A stretch of 64,000 nt of DNA from Gymnorhina tibicen. Lineage: Eukaryota > Chordata > Aves > Passeriformes > Artamidae. Each line of letters begins with the position of its first letter. Position 1 is the first letter of the stretch. The DNA is taken from positions 717,264 to 781,263 of the forward strand of contig VXAZ01006882.1 of the NCBI GenBank assembly GCA_013399875.1, given 5' to 3'. The translations under genes and the position numbers were made by a program. Below are positions 24,241 through 37,300 of this stretch, in pieces. The notes beneath the pieces were generated by a model that searched no databases, had not been told where the DNA came from, and saw only the letters and a program-made list of their open reading frames with translations.

Positions 24241-27200
24241 TTAATTTTTCATTCCTGCTTGAGAAAAACCTGGATAGGAAACACTAATATTTTCCCTCCT
24301 AAAGTACTGATTTAATGGTACTGTAATCCCAGGGAAACTCTGAGAGTGTCCTGCTGTTCTTTGGCCTCCAGATTCCAGCTCTCCCATCATGGCCCTGGTC
24401 ACAAGAGAATGGGATAGTTCTAACCAGATAATCTGACCTGCCATGCAAAATGGATCACAAACTTTTAGCCAAAGTTTTTTACTTCAAGCTCAATAATTTC
24501 TGCTTAGGTTAGAGCAGGTCATTTAGACAGACATCCAGTGGGGATGCAGAAACTGTAAGTCCCTCATGGCAGAGCCATTCTTTCTGGCCCTCAGCACACT
24601 CTGCAAGATACCTGGCTTTCTGAGTCTCAGGGTTCTCTTTGCAGCTGCAACCCTTAGACACTGAGGTTCCAGAGGGCCAGGCAGTCTTTTGAGGAAGAAG
24701 CCAGTACATGTATATATTGGGTGGATATTTTTTGGGTTGATGTCTTGTTATCCAGATAGTGGAAGCATCACTAAGAATCTCTTGAGGTCACAAGTGTTTC
24801 CTTAACTCTTATCCTTACCCTATCAGGGAAACATGTTCATTTTACTTAAACAATTCGTGTAGCAAGTTATAGAATGGATCTACCTGATTTATTTCCAGCA
24901 GCTGATGAGACCAGAAAGTTTGGGATATTGGAGAAGGCACAGAATTTTACCCCTGCAAGGAAGGGAACAGGAGCCAATGGTACCCATGTGCTCTGGATCT
25001 GGAGAGCTCCACACCCCACTAAGTGGCTTTGGAAAGGTTAATGAAGGGAGAAGGTGCCAGCAGATGGCACTCATGAATACACAACATTGTCTCAGAGTTT
25101 TGAAGGGCCCCAATCACTTCTGGCACGTGTAGCAAAAAGTGCAGAACAGGGCAACATTCACTGCTGAACTCAGACACTGTAGGGCAGGTGGCCAGTGCTG
25201 CAGTAAGCAGAGAGCCTTGGGTTGGTGAGACCCTGTTTCCATTCAGAGCAGCTCATCTTTCCAGGCCTGGTGGGTACAAGGGCACAGGAGGGATGTAGTG
25301 ATGCAGCCCTGCTAGTTCAGTGATGATTGGTGTCACCACCAAATTTTGGGGATTTTTGACAACAGGATGGCCTACATGGCACCAGGCATGCTGGCATCAG
25401 ATGGGGTGGCACGCTCCTGCCCAGTGCCCCTCTCCTGGGACAGACAGTCCAACTGCTCTCTGGTGCAAGAAGTGGCCAGAATTGGGGCTTTCTGCTGCTG
25501 GCATTTTTTCCTGCTGGGGTGAGCAGTGACATTCAGCTTTCATTAGAAGACACAAATGGCACACCAGGACATTTGAGGGCACATTTTCAGCAGTCAGTGA
25601 AGGCAAAGTACAGGCTCAATTTCTGAGCCAGAAGAGCAGTCTGTTCCTGGTCCATGGGACTTGTCAGCCCAGCAAAGATTAGTGAGGCAAAAGCAAAGGC
25701 TGTAAAGCTCCTCCTGCCCAGCACTGGTGAGAGAAGGTGATAAGGGATTCATTGTGCAACCAGGAGATAATTGGCAGCAGCAGTATGAAGCAATGCCAAT
25801 CTTTTTGCCATAGCAATTGTCCAGACATTTTGTTCACAGCTGTGATTCACCTTGCTGTGCAGTCAATCTGTTCTGGACCATGCAGTGTTTCAAAAAGAGC
25901 ATGGCTGCCACATAAAATCTCATGGGATTGCCCAAGACTGTGTGCAGGACTGAGTGTGAAAATCCATTTTGCTGGTGCAGGGCTTGGGAAAGGCAGGTGG
26001 TGAAGGGACTGGACCTCCAAAGGGCGACTCAGCCTCCTCTTCCCTCACGGCACACACCAGTAAGTGTAGGTAAGGCCGTACAGTCCCTTATCTCCTTGGA
26101 GGAGGAGGAGCTGGGTTTCACGTGCCTCAGCCTGAGCTGACAGATCAGATCTCTTATGGGAGGTGGAGCCCACGTCTGTGTGATGACAAGCTTGAAGGAG
26201 CAGGGGTGGGTCTCTGTGGTGGTGTCTTTGTGGAAAAGTGAACAGAGAGATTTTGGCTTAGCCGAAATGCAGAGTGCCTGTCTTACCTTCTTCTGTGTCT
26301 CATACTGCAGCCCAGGCTTGATGTGCTGCCCTGTGCACAGGGAAAGTGGGATGAGGCTGTGTGCTGATAGCCCCGACTGTAGCTTGACCTGCAGGTGTCA
26401 GCTCCAAGGAGACGCTGTGGTCAGTGTGACTGGGCTTGGCTAAGGTGGTCCCTTGGGAGTTTCAGTCCAAGTCAACGGGACCTGTAATGTTGGTGATGGG
26501 TAAGCCCATCCTGCTCAGCAACATATGTGTCTACCAGCCAGCTTTGAGTCTGTGGCCATGTGCCACTTTGTCCTGTAAAGAGTGAGTGTGCCCTGCAGTT
26601 GCCCAGCCGTGCGTTACTCCCGGAGCTCTGCCCCAGGGAGCTGCTCTCTCCAGAAATCACTGCTTACCTGCATCTGGAGGGCTGTGCGCAGCCCTCTGAG
26701 ATGTAACAAAGACAGCATGTGCCAGAGGGATGGTGTTTCTCTTCCTCTGGTGATGAGGAATTTATTTGGCATTTCCTCCCCTGCCTTGTTGAGACTTTCT
26801 GAACTTCTGGGATTTCCTCCCCTCACCACGGGACAGCAGTTGTTCCCACTGGTGCAAGCACCCCTCTCCTCCTGGAACAGTGGCTCTCCCCCGGGCTGTG
26901 CAAGATAATTGGGCTGTTCCCCTGGTGTGGAACCAACAGCTGTGCAAGGCCACTAACGAGAAGGAGCCAGGGTAGCAACAGGATTAAAAATATGTATGAG
27001 CAAACATCTTGTTTCAACTGCAAGGATGCACTGAAGCGTGAGAGTCTGGGTCCCGCAGAAAGCCAGAGGCAGAGTGGATTGGCATTCAGACTGGCAGCTG
27101 CACAGTAAAGCCACACTGGTAGCACGGGAAAGGGAGGGCAGGAGCCCAGGCTTATTTACACTGGTATAAGCTGGAGTAATGTCATGGAATCACCTATTAC

Positions 27201-27737
27201 ATTTGGCTGCATCCTGTTGGCTGGAGTCCAGCGTGGATATGTGGCATCAGGAGAGCACGTGGGATACCACCAAATACAGTACTGGCCTCTGGCTCTGTTC
27301 CTCTCTGACTCCATATGGGATGGGACCTGTCATTGAAAAGATTGTTTGTATGGAATCATTACCTGCTCCATCCAATATGGGAGGTGAATACTGAGTGTGA
27401 TGCCCATCCTGGTGGGCTCCACTGGCCACTGGCAGAAGCTAAGTGTGACTGTCAGCAGAGGTGTCACAGTGACACAGAGGTGGAGTGGGTGTTCCAGTGG
27501 AACATGCTGCTTTTTCCTTCATGAAAAAATAAAGATATTTCATTTTAATTTCTGTTTTAAGGGTGATTGTTCTTGGCCAGGTTGGGTCCCTGTAAAACTG
27601 CACAAAGTCATTTCAGGTAGTTGAAAGCTGTCAGTGCACCCCAGTCATTTTCCACTCATTCAGTGAAGGATTTTTTTGGGAGGAAGGTTTATGACATATC
27701 TTTGCATTGAAGAGCTCAGACTGGAAGGGAGACTTAC

Positions 27738-27791
27738 CAGCTGACTGCGAAGGCAGTCAGAATGACAAGGAAAGCTGTCTTGGTACCTTGG
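27738..27791 (-). other. Candidate internal exon, 54 nt, unrecognised
   Basis: On the minus strand the segment is preceded by CCTTCATCTCTTCAG (pyrimidine-rich acceptor) and followed by gtaagtctcc (near-consensus donor after GCTG). Two frames are open and one is stopped. Entered with one leftover base, the segment reads as a hydrophobic stretch including TAFLVILTAFAVS, which would suit half of a membrane helix. The other open frame is Cys/Ser-rich. I do not recognise either. No flanking exon is secure. Confidence 0.18.
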
Positions 27792-30757
27792 CTGAAGAGA
27801 TGAAGGCCTGATGTGAGATCTCTTACAAGAGAAATTAACATGGAAGGAAATGGTTTCTCTGTTTATGTGCTGGGTTTACCAGGGATCATAAATCCCTGAG
27901 TTTTGAATTTTATGGGTACCAAAAGAAGGAAATATCTCATGGAACATGGAGGTTAGCAAGTTAGTTGGGCAACCATGCAGGTTTGTGACCTTTGTGATGC
28001 ATGAGAGCACCCAGACACTGTCTCTGGGACAGGGATTCTCTGACCCCATGGGAGCCTACTGGATTCCCAGATATCAGCAGGCCCAGGGTGGAAGGAGAGT
28101 CTGACCCGGCCCTGCAGAGCAGAACAGGTCCAAAGCTTCAATCAGTCTCTGTCTCCAGTGGCATTGATGGCACGAGTTTATTTTGGAAATCAGACCCTCC
28201 AGCCCTCTCTCATATATTAGCAATTGCAATAGACATAATAATTGGATTCAGTCCATTGCATTTAACATTTTAATGTCAGCTGAGGAATTCTTCCTGATCC
28301 CAGCTCTTGATTAGGTGACATTTTTGAGCACCAGAGTAATAAGACTGCATTCTCTGAACACCCAACTTTCACAGTCAGAGGTGAGGGCTGAAATGTACTG
28401 TCATGCTTTATACACGTGACTCAAGCTGGCCAAAAAGGTCATACTTACAATTCTTGAAATATTTTTTCCTACTCTGTTTGGTTTTGATCCATATTGGATG
28501 AAGAATAAAACTTTCATAGATTTTCCATGAACTGTGTTCTCCCACCCTGTGGATGCATACTGAAATTGGTGCTTCCTTGAGCTTCTTAAAGAAGCAGGTC
28601 ACTGAAAGTGTTTTGAAAGGGTGTCCAATAGGTCTTACCCTCTTCCTATGGACTGTCATGTGGCCAGGGTCTCATGAACATATCTTTCCTTAATCTTGGA
28701 GTTCAAAACTCTTCTACTGTTCAGGTAAGACTTGTCAAACCTGGGCTGTTTTGTACACTGAAATGCATAATTCAAGAATCATGAGAAGAAAAAAACCCAC
28801 TCTTTTGTCATAAAAAATCATGCTGCATTGCTTTCTGGACTCTGAATTATGATAAAAGGATTATTTCTGGGATCGTGGCCTTCTGTCTTCAAAATAATAT
28901 TTGGTTCCATCTATGCTATGTCAAAGCAGACTGTAGCTGTCCCAATGGAAGAGAAATCTATGGAATGAACTTCTCCTTGGTGTTTGTAGCTGCACATATG
29001 CTTAGCCTTCACTACTGCTTATGGAGTTCTCTTTGTGGCCAAACAAAACCAAGGGTTTGGAGACAAACAGGAGAAATACTGCTTGGCACGAACAAATCTT
29101 GCACATTTTACTGGCTGTGTCCTGATGTATAGTGACCTGCAAGTGTGTGCAGGGGAGAAAGGGAAGGAAGGTGCTAGAGGGTTCACAGTGAAGAGAAGAA
29201 GGGGATATTCTCCTCTAAAGAAGTGCACTGAAGTGGTCTGTACATGTAAGTTTGGGTTTTGGCACATTCTCCATTTACTATCATGATGTGGTCAGTCTCG
29301 CTAAGTCAATAATCCTTCCTCTGGACCAGCTTCCTCAAATCCTATTTGAAGTGTCTCACTTAATCAGGTTTCAGAGGAATCTTTCTCTTCAGCTGTTGCA
29401 AATTGTTCGTATCACAAAGACAGTCTCAGTCCTGCTGCTGTAGCTGGTATTGGGCACACAAAAAAGAGAGGGGCACTTCAGCCAGTGCAGTTGGTGCCTG
29501 TGTGCTACAGCAGAGAGCCTTGAATCTTTAATCCAATATCAACCACTTTCCCTGGTCAGCAGCTGGGGAGTTTCTTGCATTTTAATTTTCCAGGTCACAA
29601 CCCCAGTAAGCTTGGGAAGGGTATTCTCTAAGTCAAGACACACAAGACTCTATCATGCTTTTTCTAATTGTAAGACTTCAGTCTTGCAGGCTGGCATGGA
29701 AGTGCACAGACAACCCTTGTCTCTGGTCTTCTAGTGCTGGGAGGGCACTGCCCTGAGCCGGCCTGGTAGTAAACTCCAACTGTCATGGGATATTCTCCAG
29801 GCAATGAAGCCTGCATTTGTGGAAAGGGAACCACATAAAGACCTTTTTCTTCTCCAGGCCCTGGGGGCTGATTTTATCCTGATGCCTATGGTACCTTTGC
29901 ATTGCAGCATACTGGGAACCTGCATTCTCCAGCCCTCACAAGCCATCGTGCAGAGCCACGTGTTTGCCATCCACAGCACCTTTGTTCATACTCACCCATG
30001 ACACCAGTGGAGCTGTGAAATCAGAGTTCCTACTGATCTAGTATGAGGTTAATTCTCAGATTCACAACATTTGTTGTGGGAAAAGTGGATTTTCAAGGGA
30101 GAGCTGAATGAGCAGGAGGACGCACATGGACATAAGGATCCACTTTCATTTGTGGAAGGGGAAGGAACCACTAAAATTGAAAGCAGCCTCAGCTGTCTCA
30201 ACTGCTTTGAAGGATTAACTCAGCCCCTCCCCTGTGATATCATAGCTGAGGGTCTAGGGTCTCTGAAGGGTGCAAACCTTTATGAGTGTGTCTGTGCTAC
30301 AGGCCAAGCAGAGGTAAGTCAGCCTAGGCTTGGGGTCTGTCTGACTGGGTTATTATGGGACAATGAACTGAAAATAAGGTAGAGTCTTTCCTCTTCAGCT
30401 TGTCTGTTTCTGGATGTAAGTCTGTATCTCCGTCCTGTTTTGTAGCGCCTTGCTGCTCCCTTCACAGGCTGGCTCCCTTCCTGCTCTCATGGAGCCTGTC
30501 CTAGGGCTCATAGGGAAATCATGGACTTCAGTGACATCAGACCTTTCTGCTTTCACCAGAATACCCTGAAGGCAGCAGGAGATGAGGTATGGCAAAATTT
30601 TCCTAGCAGCTGCTGGACACTGCTTCCCTTCCACAGCAAAGAGCACTCCAGTATCTTCAGTCCAGAATCATCCCCATGTGAAATCTTCTGGTGATGGAGT
30701 GCAACAAAGAGGTCTGAATCCCTGCCTAAGCCCTTTCTGCTCCTGAAGCACAACTGC

Positions 30758-30785
30758 ATTCAGTGGAAAAGATTCAGTGGAAAAG
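30758..30785 (+). repeat. Tandem duplication of a 14-mer
   Basis: ATTCAGTGGAAAAG occurs twice head to tail, at 30758-30771 and 30772-30785. A perfect two-copy tandem of this kind is a typical recent replication-slippage event. Confidence 0.9.
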
Positions 30786-32277
30786 AAAAGAGAGCAAGAT
30801 AGAGGCCTGGGAAAAACTGTCTGGCTGAGAAACAGGCATTAAAAAGATTCAGTAGTGGTCCCAGGGTAAAAGCTGTTAATTCCATTTCATTTTCTAACAG
30901 CCTTATTGGCTTGAATCAGTTCATTTTCAGACCTTCCCTTTGGATGTTACCTTCATATGGTTTTGATCTGGGATGTTGAGATGCTCTGGACAGTCACAGA
31001 TTAAATACTGGCCTCCATATTCAGCATTTCTAAAACCCTAGAATGTCAGATACCACTTTGGTTTACCCCTTTCAAGTCTGTAGATCAAGGTGGGAGCTCA
31101 GCAGGTCTCCCACTGACAGAGCTGAGCTCAGGTGTCAAGAACTGAGGGCTGTGCAGGCAGGGCTGCCTCACACTTACTCCACCTCAGTGCTTCAGTAATT
31201 AGTCTTAATGATTACATCGAGGTGAATGTAAATTAAAACCCCATATCCAGACACTGCCACAGTATGGCTAAGCCTGAACTGCCACAGTGTGGCAGCCTGT
31301 AAAATGGTGACATTTCACCTCTTGAGCCTCTCTACTTTGATGTCTCCTGGCAGGCACAAGAATTGGTATCATTCCTGCTCCCAAGTAGCTGGGGAGAAAA
31401 TGGAGAATGACTTGTGTAAAATCTAGTATGTTGGCAAATGCTTTTCATATTAAAACAAAGATAAACAGCTGGAAAATGGTTTTCATATGTCTCCCCCACC
31501 TCTAGACATTTTGCAAGCTGAAAACAGAGGCACGGTGATGTGTGGCTGTTCCAATGAAGAATCACTGTTGAATGACAACTATTTTTGGAGAAGATAAATT
31601 TGCTGTACTTGCCCATCTTGCTATGGTGGATTTACTGTCAGATTGTGCCTTTATAGAGTACTGCACATAGTCATGTATAGCTGTTCCTACAGGGGAAGGG
31701 ATGTCTCACCTCTGCTGAGATTCTGTAGTGCAGGGGGTTGGGCATGGTCATGTATCAGTAAATCTGGTGTTTGTGCTGGGCTGTGACGGCTTGGCCACAC
31801 TGCTCTGGGTGAAGAATCTTGTTCTCTGGTGCCAGAAAGGACTGGAAACCATTCTGTGCTGTTTGGGTAGATAGGGTGAATCTTGGCTTTCTCAATCCTG
31901 AGAGCAGATTGAATTCAACATCTTGAGCAGATAAAATTCAGCAGGCAAGTGGGTCATCTTTGCTTGTGTTCAGTCAAATGGGATGTTCCCCATGAAGGAG
32001 CATGGTTGATGTTCAAGTGCAAATCAGGATTGGACTTTACAGGAATTCTCCTGAAAAATTCCGGATCCCACTGGTGTTTCTGCAGGAAGCTGTGGTATGT
32101 TCTGTTTACAAGCTGTGTTAAAGTAGGGCTTGATACATTCAAGCTGTTAGTCCTGTTACTCCTGTTGGAAGGTGATTTAAATTGCAATTTACAAAAAAAA
32201 AAGAGGCCTGGGAGTGACACTGGGGATCCGTGGGAAACAATACTGGGAGGCTACTGTACAGCTGCCACTGACCTGCT

Positions 32278-32311
32278 GCCCAGCCTGAGCTGCCGCCCAG
32301 CCTGAGCTGCT
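32278..32311 (+). repeat. Tandem duplication of a 17-mer
   Basis: The 17-mer GCCCAGCCTGAGCTGCC is followed at once by a second copy differing only in its last base (GCCCAGCCTGAGCTGCT). This is a small slippage duplication in otherwise unique sequence. Confidence 0.9.
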
Positions 32312-32689
32312 CTTTGCCTCAGTTTCCCATCTGCCAAAACTGGAGGAGCAATACTGCTGGGCTGTAGAGATTCTCATGGGGAAGAATCACAAAAGACAGC
32401 TCTGGTAGGATTGCAGAGCACAGGTATGAGCAGTATCAGCTCATATTGTTTCCCTCTTGCAAAACCCTCTTCCAGGTTGGGGATCTCCTTGCAGACATTC
32501 CTGTCCTTTCTGAGAGAGGCAGGATTTGTGAACCTGATGCCTGCTATTAATCTGAGAGTATTTCTGTTATATGTAATCAACTGCATCTTTGTCTTAGCTT
32601 TGAATTTTCTATCACACACCTCCCCAGAGTAGAAAAGCACTACATTCAGTTTTACTAGCTCCTGGAGGTGGATTATATCCCACTTGATT

Positions 32690-33060
32690 GTTTACAACAG
32701 TTGTGAAGATTCAACACCATTTTAATGAGGTATAGCAGTAGTATATTAAGAAATGTATCTCTTAAATGCAGTCTTTAGTAGTTGATTGGTATTTAATTGA
32801 CATGTGTTAATAGTCCTATTACATCTCAGTTAAATCCACAGTTGAAGCACTAATTTTGAATAGGGAAATCGTGGTTTGAGGTAAAAATATGTACTAAAAG
32901 TACAGCAGCTTTTAATATAAAAACTTCATTACTAAATAAAGTGTTAAGTGTATTAATGAAGTCTTATACTGACTTTAGCAAGTGCTTACACTTAGTAGAT
33001 ATTTTTAAAACAAATGAAAATTATATAAAAGACACATTCTGTCAATTATTGCTGGAAGAT
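32690..33060. other. AT-rich non-coding block, possible conserved element
   Basis: A sustained AT-rich stretch of about 370 bp with no simple repetition. It contains TTGATTGGTATTTAATTGAC, TGTTAATAG, ATTTAACATG-type and TTATATAAAAG words, flanked by ordinary composition. Such blocks are often either conserved non-coding elements or matrix-attachment-like DNA. I cannot tell which. Confidence 0.25.
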
Positions 33061-34189
33061 TCATAAGGACCTATGGAGGTAATTTCTGTCTCCTCTTAGG
33101 AAAGATTCAGACTTCATCATTTTACAGGAAAGTCTTTTTTAAAAGTGTGTTATTTAACATGAAGGTGGACATTCTTCTCCAGGAACTTGGTCCTGGGGAT
33201 CAGTAGTTTGGCAACTGAGCTTCTCCAAGCTGTGGTGTTACTGCCATCCACGAAGGTTTCAGAGTGCAGCACCTCAATCCACTGTTACTGCAGCCACAGG
33301 GAGATACCTCGCGGGTCTCTTGAGTACAGAGTGAATGAAACCCATGTTTCACAAGGACAGGGTGAAGGACAAAGAGCTTCCTGGGGTGAAAAGACACGGG
33401 TAGATCCCAGGGGAAGACACGGTGTTTGGTGCCTTGCATGATCCCACGGATCCAGTCTTCAGTCTTCAGGGGACACCTCTGTCCTGTCTTGCACCTGAGC
33501 TGAGAGGGACCCTCAGGACAGCAGAGTCATGCATGAATTCTCTTTGAATGAGCTGTGAGTCTCTTTGTGAGTCTGTGCCCTGTCCTGAGCGAGATTTGTA
33601 GGACAGGAAGTATTCTAACCATTCACAGTAGCTACCTGCAAATGGGGTAAACCAAGGCACAGAATCTTTCAGTGCCTTACCCTCCAAGAGGCAGCACATG
33701 AGAGCAGCAGCATAGTGGGAAGGCCTCTGTGTGCCACCCTCACTGTGTCACTTGTCCCAGGCTGTGTTGCTGCCCCATGCCCACATGAGCCCTGGGCACG
33801 TTCACTGCTCAGCAACTTGAATCATTCCCAGGCAGCACCTGTGTGTCCTCCTTGCTCCGTCCTTGCCTGGATCTCAGCATATCCCAGATCGCACAGCTGA
33901 GCAGTTGGGACCCCTGGCTGCTGGCAGGCAGCCTGCCTGTTCCCATCGCTACATGTCGGTAGGTGGTTCCTGTCTAATGAAGCTCCTTTCCAAGGGAGGC
34001 TGTTGACACGCTCCAGCATCGCCAGATGGTCCCCTTACCTCTTCTCTCACGCTCCCTCGGAAACATTAATGATCCCTAAACCTCTCTGATGGAGGGGCTC
34101 CTTTTTGTGACAACCTCATTACGTGGTTATCAGAAGCTGCCACTATCCAGGTTGTCAGGACAACCAGCCTGATTCAGAGCCGCTGGGAA

Positions 34190-34300
34190 AGGTCTGAACC
34201 TCAGGCAAATACCCATCCCCGGCTCCCAGCAGATGCTCACCCGCAGCCAATCGCCGGGGCGCTGGGAAGCCATGACATCATGGGCCAAGCAGGCCCCCAA
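34190..34300. promoter_or_regulatory. Promoter-like GC-rich patch with CCAAT and CRE-like sites
   Basis: A short CpG-containing patch holds CCGCAGCCAATCGCCGGGGCG (CCAAT at 34247-34251). About 20 bp further on is CCATGACATCATGG, with the CRE/AP-1-like TGACATCA at 34273-34280. CCAAT and CRE-type sites at this spacing are common in vertebrate proximal promoters. There is no TATA box I can assign and no recognised exon alongside, so direction is unknown. It could be an alternative promoter or an enhancer. Confidence 0.35.
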
Positions 34301-37300
34301 ATTTAATTGTTAGCTTTCAGTGTCCCTCCATGTCCCCTCCCCCCAGTGCTCCCCACATCAGCTCCTGGCACAGTTAATCAAGTGCTGCTGTGGTGCCATT
34401 GCAGACCCCCCAGGAGCTGCCTGGGCTCGGCAGGGATGGCGGAGGGGCTCCCACAGTCCCCTATGTAACGCGGCCTCAGGGAGGAGCGGGACCGTGGGGC
34501 TGAGTGCTGGTGCCTCAGCAGCTTGGCGTAGGGGAAAACTGCAGGGGACTGTAATACCCACAGCTCTTAGGGGACAGAATAGGTTGCTTATTATTGGGAT
34601 TTTGTTGATGGGGATGGATTGATGGTCAGGGTTAATTTTATCTGTAAGATGGTCTCTCTGGCAGCTACCACTGAGTGTGGGGGATTATTGGGATCCTTAA
34701 TGGGGTACCCTCTTCCCATGAAAACCTACTGACACCCCATCAGCAGTCATGCTGTATTGCTCAGATTGTGTCATATTTGCCAGCAAGGTGTGATAAATGT
34801 GGCAGAACCAGTTCTGGTGTGGATGAAGGCTGTGTCCACCTTCCTGCCCTGCTGGAGCAGAGGGCACTCTGTGCCCTTGTGCCTTCACTAGGGCATATCT
34901 GAGCCACCTCTGGAGCCATGTATCCCATCAAGGTTACATCCTACATAGCACTGACCAAGGCATCTTGCAGATGTGTATCTGCAGAGCTTTCCTGAATTCC
35001 TGCCCTGCTTGAGTGCATTCCCTGTGAAAGCAGGATCAGGCAGCTCTTTGAAAGGATTCCTCTTTTTGCTCAAGAATTTAAACTCACTGGCCATCCCAGC
35101 TAAGCATACATTTTATTTCTGAAAATGCTGGTGCTTGGTGTCCTCTGCCGAGACATTCAGCCTTGCACACCCCTCTGGCACAGGGAAGGGATCTGGTCAG
35201 GCAGTGCAAAGTCTGCAGCTCTGCAGTCAGTTTGGGAGATTCTATCTGAATAAATTTAAGAGGTGAAGTTACCTGGCATCAGGCTTTTGAAGTCCTCAGG
35301 CATGTTTTGGGGGCTACAAGAAGGCTATTTGTTGCTCAGAGCTAAAATTTCTTTCTCTTGCTTTGCTAGGTGTTGGCTACCTGGCCCTGAATTTCTGTGG
35401 CGTTGCATCTTCAGGAAGGAGTTGCCCCTGGGCGACTCCTGGCTGGCAGTGCCCCAAGGAGGGGCTGGGAAGCTTGTGCACAGCCCATCACAGAGACACT
35501 CCAGCACAGATGGTTGTGATACAGCCAGTCCTGCCTATTTTAGTACACAAGAAAGGAGCTGTTGGGGTTGGTGATGCACCTGGTCCAGCCAGGTCCTTCC
35601 TCCTGCTCCTCAGACACCTAAAAGCATTGGGCACTGAGGCTCAAATTAGGGCAGCTTCTGAAGTTATTTTTGCAGGATGAGATCCTTGCTCAGAGACCAG
35701 ATGGCTCCTGAAAAAACAGAGTTTGGGCAGGCCCTGCGGGTCTTGGAGGCTGGACCTCGTGGGTGGGCGTGCGGACTCTCGAAGCATTTCCAACTCGCTG
35801 GGACATCCACATGACAGTCACATGGAACTGACGTCTAGCAGGGACTGGCCTGCTTTCCTATGCCCTGTGGGGACAAAGCCATCATCATGTCCGTGTCTGG
35901 GCCAGGTCAGGCCCAGCCCCACTCTGGAGGTCTGGCCCAGCCCAGCCCGTCCCAGGTGGACCCGTGGAGCAAGTCCAGCTTGCGCTGCCAAGCCCAGCAC
36001 CCTGGGACTGTGTAGGTGCCTTGACCATGCAGTCACTTGTTTTTTCCCTCTCCTAGCAATGTGCTTGAGCAATGTGCCCATTGTCAGCACATGCAGCTGC
36101 TCACAGTGTGCAGCAGAGCCCTCCAGCTCCGACAGGGTCAACCTCATTACAGCTGGGATGAGGAGCAAGGGAACTCTGTGGTTTGGGCAATTTCCCCTTT
36201 GTGGCCTTTGCTTTTGCTTTCTCTCTTTGTGTCCTTTGCCAGGAAGGCATGGGACAGGCATGCAAAATCAGTGTCCTATCAGGTATGGGACAGTTGGCTT
36301 CCATCCAGCAGCTTAAAGATAGCTGGAGAACCCGGAAAGGCTGAAATGCACAGGTTCAAGGGCTTTGTGGTCTCCAAAGGCCAACCTGAAAGGCACAGAT
36401 GTTTAAAAATCCTCTGTAATTTTCAGGCAAAACTCCACTGTGCACAGTCAATGCTTGCAAAGTTTCTTTGGCTCCCAGGAGAGTTGTAGCTTTGGACAGG
36501 GCTGAGAGTAGGGGATCTGATCTGCTTTTTCACTGTGTGCAGTCATGGAGTCAAGTTTCTGTTCTTTCACAGGGGAACGGAAACCGAAACTTTCCCTTTA
36601 TCTGCTCTTGCCCAGCTTTTGGCAAAGTCAGATGGGAGCCGAACTCGGCTTGGTGCTTCAGAGAGCCTGCAGTTTTCTTACAGTGCTTAAAGAGCAGTTT
36701 TGCTAAAAGTTTATGCTAAAACTAGATTTTAGTTGGACTTTTAAAAAGGAATGGAAGTGATTCACTCACAGATTCAGTCCCAACATCTGTAATTGCCTGA
36801 TTTCATGCTCTATCTGCAGCTTTTCCTTGAGCTGCCTCCCTCTTTTGGAAGCCTGTGAGCAGGACACACACTTCCCATGGCTCGTGGTGCTCCAGGGTGT
36901 GGGGCTGGTAAATGACCAGTCTTTCCAAAGCCATTGGGAATGATTTTTACTCTGAAGGTGGATGGGTACTGCTGGTTCCCCACCTGCCCAGTCCTTTCCA
37001 GCTCTGGGCTGTTTTCAACAGCAGTTTGCAGCAGCCAGTGTGGTTTGCAGGGCTGGGTGAGCCTGTGGGGACCCTGACAGCTCCTTTAGCTGCATTCCCT
37101 GTCTCACTGTAGTCGAGGGACATTCCTCCAAAAGCTTTGCATGGACTTTGAAGGGGGAAGAACCAAAGGCCAAAGCCTGCACTCTCTGCTAACTAACCCG
37201 CTTTGGCTCAACAAGAAAGAGTACGTCCTCTGCAGGAGTCACCCCATTGCTTATCCCAGCGCTCTTGGATGCACGCAGTGCTGTCACCGGGGTGGACACT

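Larger units (their letters stand above)
21891..27737. other. Non-coding DNA, no gene recognised
   Basis: This contains the homeodomain-type inverted repeat at 23780-23803 and an AT-rich stretch at 24115-24240. Two weak splice-framed segments occur: 23460-23493 on plus (acceptor GCTTTCTAG, donor gtgagtg) and 26668-26695 on minus (acceptor TTACATCTCAG, donor gtaagca). Both are very short (34 and 28 nt) and unrecognised. The many 60-108-codon frames at 24.9-27.1 kb overlap on opposite strands and read as chance. Confidence 0.5.
27792..34189. other. Non-coding DNA, no gene recognised
   Basis: Single-copy sequence. Two tiny tandem duplications (30758-30785 and 32278-32311) and an AT-rich block (32690-33060) are listed separately. 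A 17-bp inverted repeat with 7-bp arms, CTGCCAC-AGT-GTGGCAG, lies at 31279-31295. The open frames at 29035-29286, 29731-29979 and 30071-30382 have no splice framing and no recognisable motif. Confidence 0.55.

Noticed and set aside
35723..36316. 197-codon plus-strand frame
   Set aside because: It has no recognisable motif, an opposite-strand frame of 147 codons overlaps it, it has no splice framing, and the DNA is GC-rich with GGCCCAGCCC repeats, which favours long chance frames.
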